DNA of 64,000 nt from Entamoeba invadens IP1 (Eukaryota > Evosea > Mastigamoebida > Endamoebidae), in NCBI RefSeq assembly GCF_000330505.1, contig NW_004191777.1, positions 378,214 to 442,213 of the forward strand, given 5' to 3'. Below the pieces are notes generated by a model. That model did not search any database and had not been told where the DNA came from. It was given only the letters and a program-made list of their open reading frames with translations. The position numbers and the translations under genes are program-made. Shown piece after piece: positions 10,893-22,600 of this stretch (positions are counted from its first letter, which is position 1; each line of letters starts with the position of its first letter).

Positions 10893-11298
10893 CTAAACGG
10901 GATTATCAGACGATTTATTTTTCCAATCGGCAACTTCTGTTTGGGGTAAATCTCCATCAACTTTCTGAAAATAGAGCATTAACAAATTTAATAGGTGTGA
11001 ATTCCGGGTGTTTGATAATATCCCGAAATTGTGCACTTACACTGAAGGACGGATAATTCTCTAAATAAAGTCTAATAATGAAAAAAGATGAAGTTTTTTA
11101 TAAAGAAATCAAAAAATTTCAGAAAATAACGAATACAAGTTATGATAAGCATAACTGGTTTTTGTGTTACTAGAAGAGATCATTTCAGTTTTCTTTGGTT
11201 CAACAAACCATACAAAATAGTAACAAACGGGCGAGTTGAGGAAAATGTTACAATGCATTGAGCGTTGCCTGGCACATTTCTAAGAGAAACGGAATCAT
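10893..11298 (-). pseudogene. Degraded gene fragment, unknown family
   Basis: Reading from 11298 downward, the sequence gives MIPFLLEMCQATLNAL, an in-frame TAA, then HFPQLARLLLLF in the same frame. After a stretch of non-coding bases comes a coding-like segment containing YPSFSVSAQFRDI and KHPEFTPIKFVN. A one-base shift then leads to YFQKVDGDLPQTEVADW and a stop at 10893-10895. The pieces read like one protein on one strand but need at least one stop and one frameshift to be ignored. I do not recognise the family. It may be a decayed gene or a spliced gene with assembly errors. Confidence 0.4.
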
Positions 11299-11367
11299 TT
11301 GAAATTTTAAATTAGAAAGGCGGTTGTGCCTTTAAAAACACTGCCAAACTGGAAAGCTCATAACACC

Positions 11368-11685
11368 ATGCCAAAGGGTCTCATCAATATCAAGCGTCCA
11401 AATTCACAAGAAGTCGAATACAAGACTAAACGGACGTTCTTCTCGCCAATAACGCAGAGGTGTGAAGAGAAAGAGCTCGACATGCTTGGAGCTCTCGAAC
11501 AGCTTGCTGCTTTGAAAGCAAAGCGCGAGAATCGCAAGGCGAAGACGCCACAGAATTTGTCATATAGAAAATCTGCCCCCATTCTTTTCGAGAATGAAGA
11601 CAGATACGACTCGCTCATGTTTTTCTTGAGCAACGGTCAGGACGATACGCACAACAACACTACGCAACTCAATTCATGTTATTAA
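11368..11685 (+). CDS. Small basic protein, unknown function
   Basis: The ORF codes for 105 residues from the ATG at 11368; an open frame extends upstream to about 11326 but has no ATG. The base composition is higher in GC than the flanks, as expected of a gene here. The N-terminus is basic (MPKGLINIKRPNSQE), followed by a predicted helix with ALEQLAALKAKRENRKAK (about 50-68) and a polar C-terminus rich in Asn and Thr. No domain is recognised. An upstream exon cannot be excluded. Confidence 0.6.
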   Translation: MPKGLINIKRPNSQEVEYKTKRTFFSPITQRCEEKELDMLGALEQLAALKAKRENRKAKTPQNLSYRKSAPILFENEDRYDSLMFFLSNGQDDTHNNTTQLNSCY

Positions 11686-12496
11686 TTTGTTTTTAGCATT
11701 AAGTTTTCTTTTGAACGAATAGATTTCGCAACATGATATTTTAGTAAGTGTTATTTTCTTTCAACTTTTCTTATTGTTTTTTCTCATCCAATCCGTCTCT
11801 GCTCCACTATCTATCGGGTATTGTATTTCAAAACTCATTTCCAAATCGCAGTGTAAATTAAACATCAAAATGTATCAAATAATTGCTTTTCTTTTTTGTC
11901 AAAGCATCACCACGTGTTGTTGACTTACATAAATTCTTTGGATTTCTCACATCGAATCAGGGATTGCCATTTTTGTGGTAATACAAAACATAAAGTTGTT
12001 TGTATAAGATTTCTTGTTTATCAGCTTTTAAAATTGCTCTTATTATTTTATTGATTATTTTTGGTATTTAAAACAATTTTTTCTGTTCCACTAAAACAAA
12101 GTTTAGTAATAATAGCAAATAACAACTCAAAATTGTAATTCAAATGAAAAAAATGTTAATAAAAAAAGTTTTTTATCATTTTTTTAATAAAATAGTTTTA
12201 ATTTACAATAGTTTAAATTGATATTAAATAATTCATTTTTTATTAAAAATATTATATAAAGATTAATATTATAGTAGTATGTATATTATTATTTAATAAT
12301 TTAATTACTAAATGTTTTAATTGGTATTTATAACTCTTTTTATTAAAAAGTTGTCATAATTTTACACCAAAGATTTACCAAAAATTTTTTTAAACAAATT
12401 CATTCACAAAAAAACTTTTTTTGTTTTATTATAAATAGAATCAATCGCCATAAAAGCAAATAAACTTAACATAAACACCACTACATGATTAAACCT
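11686..12496. other. AT-rich intergenic segment
   Basis: About 810 bases between the 3' ends of two convergent genes, very AT-rich from 12050 on. Nothing coding or repetitive was recognised. Confidence 0.6.
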
Positions 12497-14433
12497 TCAT
12501 ATAGAATCGATCACTATGCATTCCGTTTTTCTTAGATAATATCTTTCCCATACTCCAAACTCGTTGCAACAAATATCCAAGTCAACATCCTCCAACTTCT
12601 CACAGTCAATTTCTTCCCAGTTCTTCTCCTCAATAGTAAAAAAGTCCTCATAATTTTGACAATTCGCATTATTTCGATCGCTGTCACAATCAAATAGAAA
12701 TGTCACTGTTTTGGGGCACACAGCTTCCGCAGCAAGTTCGATCAGGAAGTCTTCGTTGAATTGAAAAGCACTTGGACGGTGTTTCACAAGCATGACGACA
12801 ACTTCGATGAACTGAAGAAAAACAGGGGAGTTCTCATCGTTACTTAAATGAAGTCTTGTCATGAACTTATGACCAGCCAAAATCCACTCTTGATAGATCA
12901 AGTCGAAAAAGCCTTTGACTGTTCGTGCCTTCTTTTCTAAAACAAGACGTGTGAGTGCAGACATTTGTGCAGTTCTGTCCCACCCATCACTACAATGAAC
13001 CAATACGTTCACTTCACTCCTGATCAAGCCAACAGCCATTTTCGTTGATATTAACAGAGTGTACAATAGTTCTAACCAGCCACTTGTTTTAGAGAAGTAT
13101 TGTGTTGGTGTTAATGTTTTTCGGTCACGAAGTGCATTTCTCATGTTGGTATATATGTTTCTCACTTCGTGGATGTTTGGCATGTTCAAGAACTGAAGAT
13201 CTGTTTTAATGTATGTGTTTGTGTTCTCGTACCCACCCCCATTCACTCGATTTGCATATGCATTGGTGTAAGGACGGCAGTCTAAAATGATCAGAATTGA
13301 ATCGTTTGACTTCCCAACAGTACGCATACAATCGAGATATGTCTGGTCTTCTTTTGATTCACTGTCTGCAAAGACTCTTTTGTAATAACTTAAGTTTGCA
13401 ACCAATGGCTGTGCGCTTCTAAAAAGTGACGTGTGTGTTAAACTATCGTTGTACATACACATTGGAAGCTTTATGTTAATTGCATTATAACTCAATGTTA
13501 CGTATTCGTTACTTAAGAACAATTGAGTTCAACACAGATACAAATTAATTTGTAATATAAAAGAGTATCTATCAAAGAATTAATGACAAACCCTCCCTTT
13601 TGACCTAAATTCGGCGCATTTTAATATCGTATCATCAGCAACAGGTTTTGGAATCACAAAAGATGGTGGATATGTTGCACATAACTTATAGTTGGTATTG
13701 GTGTAAATTTTAAAGAAGTCTGAATCATAATCAATAAGACTCTTTCTTTCTGCTCCTTGTTGTTAGTCTTTTGCATAATTAAAACAACCCAAAATCAAAT
13801 GAAAAAATTAATAAACAAACTAAAAGGTTGTGTTAAGTAATAATTTCGAACTTCTGGTTTATCTTTAGGATTTACTATTCGAAGCTTTTTGATTCCATTT
13901 CCAATATTAATTGCTTCATCCCGCTGCAGTGGGATGTTCAAATTATCTGGTAAATCTGCATTATAAAAAGGATTTAATCCAATGCTCAACACTCCATTAT
14001 AATACCGTTGATTAAATATAGCGTTAAGTGAAATATCTTCAACAACTTGTTGTTTGTCTTTGACAGAAACATGAATAAATCTTTGTGATGTGATATAAAG
14101 GGCACCGTCTAAAGACTTTGCAGACTCCACCACATATTCATTTTCAGCCAATTGCATTTTTAATACCAGGTGGAGATTATTTGAAAATAATGTGATGTTT
14201 TGTCCTTCTCGCTTTACAGACTTTTGCACCAATTTGTTTCTATTCAATAGAGTTGGAGAGCGAATAACAACTTTTTGATTATTTGGTAAATCGTATAATG
14301 TTTTAATTTGAATGTTCTCATAACACGAGAGTGAAATATTATCGTAACAAAACAAATAAAACATTTCATTTTGGATATCAGCCAGTGTATCGTTACTTAC
14401 AGGAATTACTTCGTATGGCTTATAAAAAAACAT
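12497..14433 (-). CDS. Myotubularin-type phosphoinositide 3-phosphatase (three exons)
   Basis: Exon 1 is 13821-14433, exon 2 is 13592-13755 and exon 3 is 12497-13468. Both introns begin GTTTGT (65 and 123 nt). Joined, they give about 582 residues. A PH-GRAM-like N-terminal domain is followed by the myotubularin lead-in FFKIYTNTNYKLCATYP, then FRSKGR, FRSAQPL and NGGGYENTNTY. The phosphatase loop VHCSDGWDRT has its Cys at about 418 and Arg six residues later, so the Cx5R site is intact. Myotubularins remove the 3-phosphate from PI3P and PI(3,5)P2 on endosomes. The ATG at 14433 is the first in frame, because the open frame upstream begins with TTG. The exon 2 acceptor could lie 3 nt further downstream. 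The gene runs divergently from a second myotubularin. Confidence 0.9.
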
Positions 14434-14745
14434 CTTCAATCATTTTTAAGAGTTTTATGATCCAACTAATTGATAATTAAAAAACATCATTGGATTAATA
14501 AAAGCAATTTATAAAAAGTGTCATTAAAAGTTTTTTGTGTTATGTAGTATTAGTCAACATAACTCATATGTTTTCTTTATTGTATTATATAAAAACAATG
14601 TTATATTATTATTATATAATACAGTATTATGAGAAGTCGATAGAATTTGACTCTTTGGATACTTCTCAAACCTAAAAGAAATGAATGGAAAATCTTAAAT
14701 GCTTTTGAAAAGCAACACCACAAACTTGAAAACCCCAAACAAGTT
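14434..14745. other. Divergent intergenic region between two myotubularin genes
   Basis: About 310 AT-rich bases lie between two divergently transcribed myotubularin genes, so it probably holds both promoters. The frame of the plus-strand gene is open back to 14647 without an ATG. TCGATAG at 14638-14644 could be an intron acceptor, so an unrecognised first exon may lie here. Confidence 0.5.
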
Positions 14746-16678
14746 ATGGAAAAGGTTGGCCAGTCGCCAGAACACAGAAAGTTCCAGGCGAAAAGGTTTG
14801 CCGTTCCTCCACCAGTAAAACAAAAACCCACAAAAGAGCCACGTCCACAAACTCAACCAGAAACCCAACCATTTATCCCATACAAATATTCAGAAACCTT
14901 TTTAAAAAGAAAAGCAGTGTTTGAGGCGGATGACCCATCAGCACAAGTAACCACTTCATTGTATAGAAACACTATGAAATTCACAATAATCGACGAATAC
15001 AATGAAGAAGGAGAAATCAACGTTGCAACAGTGATCTCGCACAAACAAACGACATTACCTAAAATTGGAGAACGACGAATTTTGTCTACCGACGTCGTTT
15101 TAACTTCAAGAAACGACACCGTCTCATTTGTGGAGACAAAAGGAAAGTTCATCATGACAAATTATAAAATCGAATTTCAAGCAGAACTCGACTTCTTCTC
15201 GTTTTATGTCCCGCTAATCAAAATCGCCAACTTCAAAAAAATCAACACAAATGAACGCGTCCGAAAGCGACTCTTTTACATCGAGACAAAAGACAACCAA
15301 TGCTTCACATTCTCATTCGACGATAACCAACGCCTTCGGCGTGCTGTTAACAAAGAACTTTTGAATCGAGTTTACACAACATCGCCAGAAATGCTTTTCA
15401 TCTTCTGCTCGCCTTCTTTTAAGAAGACAAAAGCGTTTTACAACTTTCAACGTGAATTTGAGCGACAGGGGGTGTTCCAGGTTTGGGACGTATACAGTGG
15501 AAATTCACGGTATGCGATGTCTTCCACTTATCCGGCTTTGGTGTATGTGCCAAAGACAGCCACCGACGCGATGATTAAAAGTGCTATTAACTATAGAAGT
15601 AAAGGAAGATTTCCAGTGCTGACGTGGTTCAATGACAAAATGGGTTCTGCACTACTAAGAAGCTCGCAACCATTACCTGGACTTATTACTTCAGTCACTA
15701 CAAAACAAATTCCAGGGGATATGGACTATCTGTGTAAAGTAGATGAAGTCACAGGTAGAAAGTTGTTGCATGTCCTCGACTCGAGACCATTACTCAATGC
15801 TATGACTAATAAAGCAGCTGGAGGAGGATATGAAGACGAAAACACTTATCCATTTCTTAAAGTCGATTTTGAAAATATTCCGAATATTCACATTGTGAGA
15901 GAAACGTGGAGACAACTGTATTTGAGTGTGTATGGGATCTCGACAAAATTCATCGATGAAAATTTTATTAAAACAAAAGAAGTTGTGCGGTGGTTCCAAT
16001 TGCAAGAAGCCGTGTTAAACTCTTCGGAAAAGACAAGCAAATTGATTGAAAGTGGAACAAGTGTGTTGGTACATTGTTCTGATGGATGGGACCGAACTGC
16101 GCAGTGTTGTGGAATAGCAGAAATAATATTAGACGGGTATTACAGAACATTGGAAGGGTTTATTGTGTTGGTTGAAAAGGATTGGAAGAGCTTTGGACAT
16201 CGTTTTATGACAAGGTTTGTTGTTAAAGAACTGACAAAGATTAATGAATAGGACTGGCTTTGCTGTAGAATGTCCATTTGGGCAATACTCTCCAATCTTT
16301 TTCCAATTTTTAGACTGTGTGCACATCCTGATGAATACATTTACTCACAAATTTGAGTTCAATGAAGACTTTTTGGTTGAGCTGAACGAAGCAATTTTCA
16401 GTGCGGCATTTGGAACGTTCATGTTTGATACCGAAAAGGAAAGGGTTGAAACAAAAGTCGAAGAGAAGACACCTTGCTTCTGGGAATATGTCTTTCAAAA
16501 TAGAACAAAGTTTGTGAATATCACTTACGATGGGCAGATGGGCAAATTGGATTTGGAAACGACACAACCGAAGATGGTGATTTGGGAAAAATACTTTTTG
16601 AGGAACAAAGTCGTTGTTCCCAAAAAGGATGAAAACTCCGAGATAGAAAAACATGATAAAAAGCCTTCGGGTGGGTAA
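14746..16678 (+). CDS. Myotubularin-type phosphoinositide 3-phosphatase (two exons)
   Basis: Exon 1 is 14746-16214 and exon 2 is 16252-16678. The intron is only 37 nt (GTTTGT...TAG), and splicing restores RFMTRTGFAVECPFGQ in frame. The product is about 631 residues. The order is a Pro/Gln-rich N-terminus, a PH-GRAM-like domain, then the phosphatase core with FQVWDVYSGNSRYAMSSTYP, YRSKGRFPVLTW, LLRSSQPL and AAGGGYEDENTYP. The active loop VHCSDGWDRT has Cys at about 444, so the Cx5R site is intact. It should act on PI3P/PI(3,5)P2 in the endocytic pathway. The C-terminus is charged and lysine-rich. The start is the first in-frame ATG; an upstream exon is possible. Confidence 0.92.
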
Positions 16679-17152
16679 TACTGTCGGTGGAAATGGATGT
16701 AGTTCTTTTATTGATTGTGTTTAAATGTTTATTCCATGTAATTATAACAGAATCTAATTTGTTTAAATATCTTGAGTTTGTAGTTTTCTAAGGTAATTAG
16801 ATTCTGTTAAAATCAATTGATTGTGTTATAAATGTAATTTATTCTAATAACAAAAAACTGATTTATTTGTCTAAAGTCGGATTTTTAATTAACAATGGAA
16901 AAAATTAACTATACATTTAATTTTTTAATTATAATCAATAGCTTTTTTTTCTTTTTTTTTCGAAATAATTATTTTTTTGTTTTATTATTAAAATTAGTTA
17001 TTCTTTAACACTCAAATGGCCTAAAGCCAAAAAATATGATTTTTTAAATAATTTATTACCAAATTTGATTTTTGCCTTTCATTTCATTTTTCATGAATTT
17101 CATGTTTCAATATGAAATTTGGTAAAAATTTTATAAAATTAATTTTTAAAGT
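16679..17152. other. AT-rich intergenic segment
   Basis: AT-rich non-coding sequence downstream of the myotubularin gene, with no recognised feature before the inverted-repeat element at 17153. Confidence 0.55.
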
Positions 17153-17391
17153 GACCAAAAAATAATAGAATCATTCTCTAAACGTTGTCCCTTTTGCAAA
17201 AAATACAAAAAATTGTTTAAAAAATTGGGAATTAGGTAATAAATCATAAAAATGGTAAAAAAACTAAAACAATGATTTTCTGGCGTTTTGAAAAATTTCC
17301 CGATATATTCCAGTTATTAATATCTAAAAACCGAGGGACAACTTTAAGGAAAAAACAACGTTTAGAGAATGACTCTATTATTTTTTTGGTC
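17153..17391. mobile_element. Inverted-repeat element, MITE-like (239 bp)
   Basis: The first 35 bases (17153-17187, starting GACCAAAAAATAATAG) match the reverse complement of the last 36 (17356-17391), with one substitution and one extra base in a homopolymer. A nested pair, GTTGTCCC (17184-17191) and GGGACAAC (17335-17342), sits just inside. The similarity continues outward about a dozen bases with indels. No clear target duplication was found. The interior holds a short frame reading FWRFEKFPD, which recurs near 27795. Confidence 0.7.
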
Positions 17392-17420
17392 AATTTAAAA
17401 TTAGAATGTTTTCAAATAAT

Positions 17421-17448
17421 CAAAAGTGCCAAATATTTGGCACTTTTG
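17421..17448. repeat. Perfect 28-bp palindrome
   Basis: The left half CAAAAGTGCCAAAT is followed directly by its exact reverse complement. There is no spacer, so the sequence can form a cruciform or bind a symmetric dimer. Confidence 0.95.
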
Positions 17449-17466
17449 GCTCATCTATCTCCTAAT

Positions 17467-17498
17467 CACTTTCCGATTAGGAGATTAATCGGAAAGTG
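17467..17498. repeat. Perfect 13-bp hairpin
   Basis: CACTTTCCGATTA (17467-17479), a 6-base loop, then the exact reverse complement (17486-17498). It lies 18 bases after the 28-bp palindrome and just before the truncated 5' end of the kinase pseudogene. Confidence 0.95.
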
Positions 17499-17579
17499 AA
17501 AAAATAAATAGAATTTGTTCACTTTTTTAAATAAAATTCATATAAAACAGAAAAAAGGAAGTTCCAACGTGTTAAATAT

Positions 17580-20500
17580 TTAAAATCTGACCAAAAGTGA
17601 CACACACTGCGCAAAATGTTCGTCTGCATTCGAAAGAAAGTGTGTGATGTGTAACACGGGATATTACCCAGACGAAAACGGCCAATGTGTTCAATGTAGC
17701 ACAATCAACACAAATTATACGAGTCGCAGCCAAATAACAAAGAAGTGCCTGGAGTGCAAAGACCCACAATACCTGGCTTCAAACGGGCTTTGTTCAAATT
17801 GTGAAATTGGGACTTACAAGAAGACCGAGACAACGTGTGAAAATTGTTATTTTGCAACTGAGAACTGTGATGCGCGTTCAACACTTTTTGTTGGTGTTTC
17901 CAATTGCACCTCTTGTATGACCAACTATGTAGTGAATAGTGGGAAGTGTCAGTTGTGTCTAAGTGGGAAGTATTACAATCCAAATTCAAAGAGTTGCCAA
18001 AGTAATGATGTGAACTGTCAAATTCAAGTCGACGAGTCAACTTGTCTTCTATGTAACAGCAACTACTTTTTGGCGAATGGGGTTTGCCAACAAACAACTC
18101 GATGTCAAAGTCCTTCCAACACCACAATGTCTTTTTGTGACTGTTATGATCAGATCTCAGTCAACTCCGACTGTAAAGACAATTTGACAAATTGCAAACA
18201 CCAGAAAGTTGAAAAGGGAAATTCTGTTTGTATTAATTGCAACGACAACTTCACTTTGAATGAAAACGAATGTCAAAGTGCAAATTTGGAAATGAGAAAT
18301 GATATTGTTTACAAGTGTGGAGATGGTGCGTATCTCAACATCTCAAACGAATGTGTCGGCTGTGGTGTTTCCGTCTCGGTTTGCCAATTATCAAAGACCA
18401 AAATGATACCATTGCAGTGTCAAACCAATTATATATTTGACACGACTACAAACCAATGTGTTACAGATGATAATTGCCATACAGTAAAATATGGGTTTTG
18501 CACCAAATACAAATCTGATTTAAATTACATATCACAGGGAAGGTGCTCAAAGTGTCAAACCACCAACTGTGGTCTCTGTGACATAAGTACCTGTCTAAAG
18601 TGTTTGGATAGCTTTGTGAAATACACTGACACTTGGTGTGTATCAAAGAGTGTTATATCAACATACAAAACAATTAGTTCAGGTGGATGTGTTGTTTGTT
18701 GTGAGGAGTATTACCAGACAGACGCAAAGAATGTAGAAGACAAGTATGATTACTGTGTTCCAATAGAATCCACAACAGTCACAAATTGCAAGAGATACGG
18801 TGCACAGAACACCAATGTGTAGAGTGTCTTGATGCATTCAAATTGAAGGGCGGAATTTGTGCTGAGACATTTGATGAAGACAACAAATTCAAAACAGACA
18901 CAAAAACAGCAACAGAGACATCCTGTCAAATAAGAAACAACAAAAAATAACAACTCTGCGCTGATGGGTATTACAACATCAACAATGAGTGTATTCATTG
19001 TGAAACTGACTGTTTAACTTGTTACAACACAACTTATTGCACTTACAAAAACTATAATTACTTATTGTAATTATAGTTTTTATCTGAGTGCTGACATGTC
19101 ATCAAATCACTTGGTACATTACAAGAGAGTTGTAAAATGGCCATCCCTGTAGGTGGATGTGCGATCTGTAACAGTGGGTATTATCGAGAGGGTATCAGCT
19201 GTACATCATGTGAAGAGTCATGTGCACTTTGTGTGAACAGTAATGAGTGTCTTGTATGCAAAGACGGCTATTTCAACATCCCAAGTGAAAGCAAATTGTG
19301 TCAATCGAATACAACGCTCACAAACTGTGAGCCGTCATCATTGTCTGGATGTGAGAGGTGTGTGTCTATTCGTTTCTTATCAAATCACAAGTGTTATGAA
19401 TGTTCTCCAAATTGCACATCATGTGAGAGTGAAAGTGTGTGTACCATATGTAACGATTTGGAAAATATGTTGGTTGACTCGCAATGCCTTCATTTCACAA
19501 AAGTTGAATTATGTGTGTTAGCTATAAATTCGAAGTGTGTTAAGTGTGAGGGTCGACGAGAACCAACAGATTCCGGTGACAGTTGCACAAAGTTGGTCAA
19601 TCTTGGTGTTGTGATTGGCATCCCAATTACTGTTTTAATACTTTTGGTAATCTTCATTTTACTCAACAAACGCCAAGTGAAAAAGAACAAAATGTCTGTG
19701 TTTTTGATATTAAGAAATCGAACATAACAATGAATCCACTCAACAAAGTGTTGTGTTCCAATAAAATGTATTAAAATTTGCCATAGATTCAGACGCTCTC
19801 ATTCCAGTCGATGAAGAATCGCGCGACTTGATATGTATTGGAAACCTCACCAAACACCATTTAAAAGTGCAATTTGGTGTTATAGAAGGGTGTGATTGTT
19901 ATGAAATACGAACAATGCCTTCAATAGTAACACTAAAGAAAGGAGAAGCGTGTGAGTTTGAGATATTCAATAAGCTGTTGTGCTCATGTAAGATAGACTA
20001 ACACTTTGTAGTTATCTGTCTCAACCTGACAACAGGTGAACAAAATAATCACAAACTTCAAGTAGTTGTTTGTACTGCAAACTCGACAAAATTGAATTAC
20101 AAAGAACTTGAAGAAATAAAGCTAATTTGCGAAGGGTCTTTTGGAATGGTATACAAAGGCACATTCAGAGGAAAAGAAGTTGCAACAAAAAAGATGAAAC
20201 AGATACAAAAGATGAATCAACTTCTGAATGATTTCGAAAATGAAGTGAATATGTTGGACAAGTTTAGAAGTGAGTATATCATCCACTTCTATGGCGCTTG
20301 TTTTATTCCAAACCACATATGCATGGTCACCGAATTTGCTTTGTATGGAAGTTTACAAGACTTGATGAAACACAAAAAGAGTGATGAAATTAGTTCGAAA
20401 ATTAAAATGAAAATCATAATAGATGCTTCTAAAAGGATATTACATTTACATGAGAATCACATTTTACACAGAGACATTAAACCAGACAACATACTCGTCA

Positions 20501-20913
20501 TTTCCTTGGAAAATGGAATGAATGTCAATGGAAAGTTGACTGACTTTGGAAGTAGTAGAAACATCAATTTACTCACAACTAACATGACTTTCACAAAGGG
20601 TATCGGATCACCAAAATACATGGCACAAGAAATCTTGAATAAACAACATTATAAGAAGGCAGCTGATGTCTACTCGTTGGCTGTGACGTTGTTTGAGACT
20701 TTGATATGGGGAGAAGCATATACTGGCGATGAGTTTAAATTTCCATGGAGCATTGCCAATTTTGTAGCTTCTGGAAAACGGCTTTCAGTTCGAGAAGGAA
20801 TTAGTCCAGAAGCTTATCGTGTTATTTCAGAAATGTGGACACATAAACCTGAAAACAGACCAACCGCAGATGTTGTGGTGATTCTTTTACAAAAGTTACA
20901 AAGAATTAATTAA
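17580..20913 (+). pseudogene. Transmembrane kinase (TMK) pseudogene: CXXC ectodomain, TM, TKL-type kinase
   Basis: The pieces in order are a Cys-rich CXXC-repeat ectodomain (17595-19600), one transmembrane helix (about 19600-19670, IPITVLILLVIFILL), a juxtamembrane domain and a tyrosine-kinase-like domain (20092-20913). The architecture is that of the Entamoeba TMK receptor family. The 5' end lacks an ATG and signal peptide. There are frame changes near 18810, 19690 and 19770. In-frame stops lie at 18948-18950, 19068-19070, 19092-19094 and 19999-20001. The kinase retains HRDIKPDN and DFG, but the first Gly of the glycine loop is Cys (CEGSFG) and APE reads AQE. A perfect hairpin interrupts the ectodomain. 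I judge it non-functional as a receptor; the kinase fragment alone remains open. Confidence 0.85.
19047..19081. repeat. Perfect 15-bp hairpin inside the kinase pseudogene
   Basis: AAAAACTATAATTAC (19047-19061), loop TTATT, then the exact reverse complement (19067-19081). It coincides with one of the in-frame stop codons of the pseudogene. Confidence 0.93.
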
Positions 20914-22600
20914 AATGGTTTTTATAATTATCAAATTTATTATTAAATTTTTTATTGTAATTTATTATTTTAATAAAAATTTTTTATTAAATGTTATAGT
21001 AATATTGGGTTTAATACAAATACTATAACTAAATGGTTATATTATGAAGTAATATAATATAGTTTNNNNNNNNNNNNNNNNNNNNNNNNNNNNNNNNNNN
21101 NNNNNNNNNNNNNNNNNNNNNNNNNNNNNNNNNNNNNNNNNNNNNNNNNNNNNNNNNNNNNNNNNACATTCATTAACATTGATGTTTGTGAAAGCGAGAA
21201 CCAAGAAAATGGTTTGTACATAATTTGGATTCACAGGGATACAAATTTCGCAACTTACCAATATTTTTTATTTTTCTAAGCAAGGTTCCCCATTTTTTGG
21301 TCTGTAAAAAAATTACACCAATAAAAACTTTTAAGGTTTCTTAAACTTTATAATATTTTTCTTTTTTCCATTTTGCCTAAGGAAAAAGAATCAGAAAATT
21401 AAAAATGTTAAAATAAAAGCCAAAAAACGGATAATTTTACTAATTTATATCGATAATTAGTATCAATTAATTTTGAAAAAAGAAAAATACTTCATATTTA
21501 TAAATTTTATAGGCTTTTCTATGTTTAAAAAAAGATATTTATTAATGATAAAATAAATCAGGATAAAATTAACCTAATTTATAAATAAAACCGTTTCTTT
21601 TCTTTTTTACTTTAAAACACTGAAACGACAGGACTATGTCCTGACAACCAAAAATAGAATATTTTTAAAGAGAAATATCTTGACAAAAATAAAAGGGAAC
21701 AATAATATTTTACGATTTTTCTAATCGTTATCTTCTCGTCTTCATCTGCTCAATTACGGCTCATTATTTTCTAAGCTCTTCTTCAGCCATTTTTTCATTG
21801 TTTTTATTCTTTTTTTCCTTTCTTTGTTTATCGTCTTCTCGTCATAGACTTTTATACATTAATAAATTTCATTTCTCATTTTTTTGAAAAAAGTATAGAA
21901 TCTCTATTAGAGATCAATTGTTTACGTTTTATTTTTCAACTGTTCTGAACATTAATTTTAATTTTGTTTTGTAATAATTTTATTTATTAACTATGGGGTT
22001 TGTTAGTAAATATTCACTTGTTATTGTTTTTGTGGATGGTTTTGACAATAACCAATAATAATGTGTTTTAATAATTTAAAAACGTATTAAACACACCAAA
22101 AACGTGTCGTGTATTATACGTTACAACTTCAAAACAAATCAAGACTAGAGTGACTTTCCTCTTTTAATTGAATCAAACTGGGTAGTCCATGTGTATAATA
22201 TCGAAGCGGTGTAAGCTGCGTTATACTCATTCAATTAATGTTTTAATTGTTTTTATTATATTAATAGTTTGTAAAAAAGTTAAAAATAACTTGAAATGTT
22301 TAATAATCGTAGTCTATTTATAATTTGTTTTTCGTCATTGTTTTCGTAACTTTCCTTAAAAAATACATAACCTGTGGCTAAACTTTGATGTTTTTCCTTC
22401 CAAAATATTCAAAAAGAGCTTAATCAATGCTGTTGTCGTTGTAGTAGTTTATAAATTATGTGGATTTGTGGGCACCCATTTTAATCAATATTTTATCATA
22501 ATTTAATTAAATCGCGAGAAGGACGCCGAGATCTGAATTTAATTATAGATCAATATTTATAGTAAATTTATAGTAATATGATTTTTTTATCTTCCTTAAA
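20914..22600. other. AT-rich segment with assembly gap
   Basis: Contains the gap at 21066-21165. Just after it, on the minus strand, 21166-21261 reads as a short coding-like frame with CEICIPVNPNYVQT that runs into the gap, so it may be the edge of a lost exon. A stretch near 22130-22240 has higher GC but gives no tRNA fold or open frame. Confidence 0.45.
21066..21165. other. Assembly gap (100 N)
   Basis: Placeholder gap in a low-complexity region next to the kinase pseudogene. Confidence 1.

Noticed and set aside
13469..13522. N-terminal extension of the minus-strand myotubularin exon 3 (starting MFLSNEYVT)
   Set aside because: This is intron sequence; the joined exons read SKGR then LPMCMYND, matching the family without these residues.
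22130..22240. Possible tRNA or snRNA in a GC-richer patch
   Set aside because: No cloverleaf, no A/B box pair and no clear stem-loop order could be drawn.
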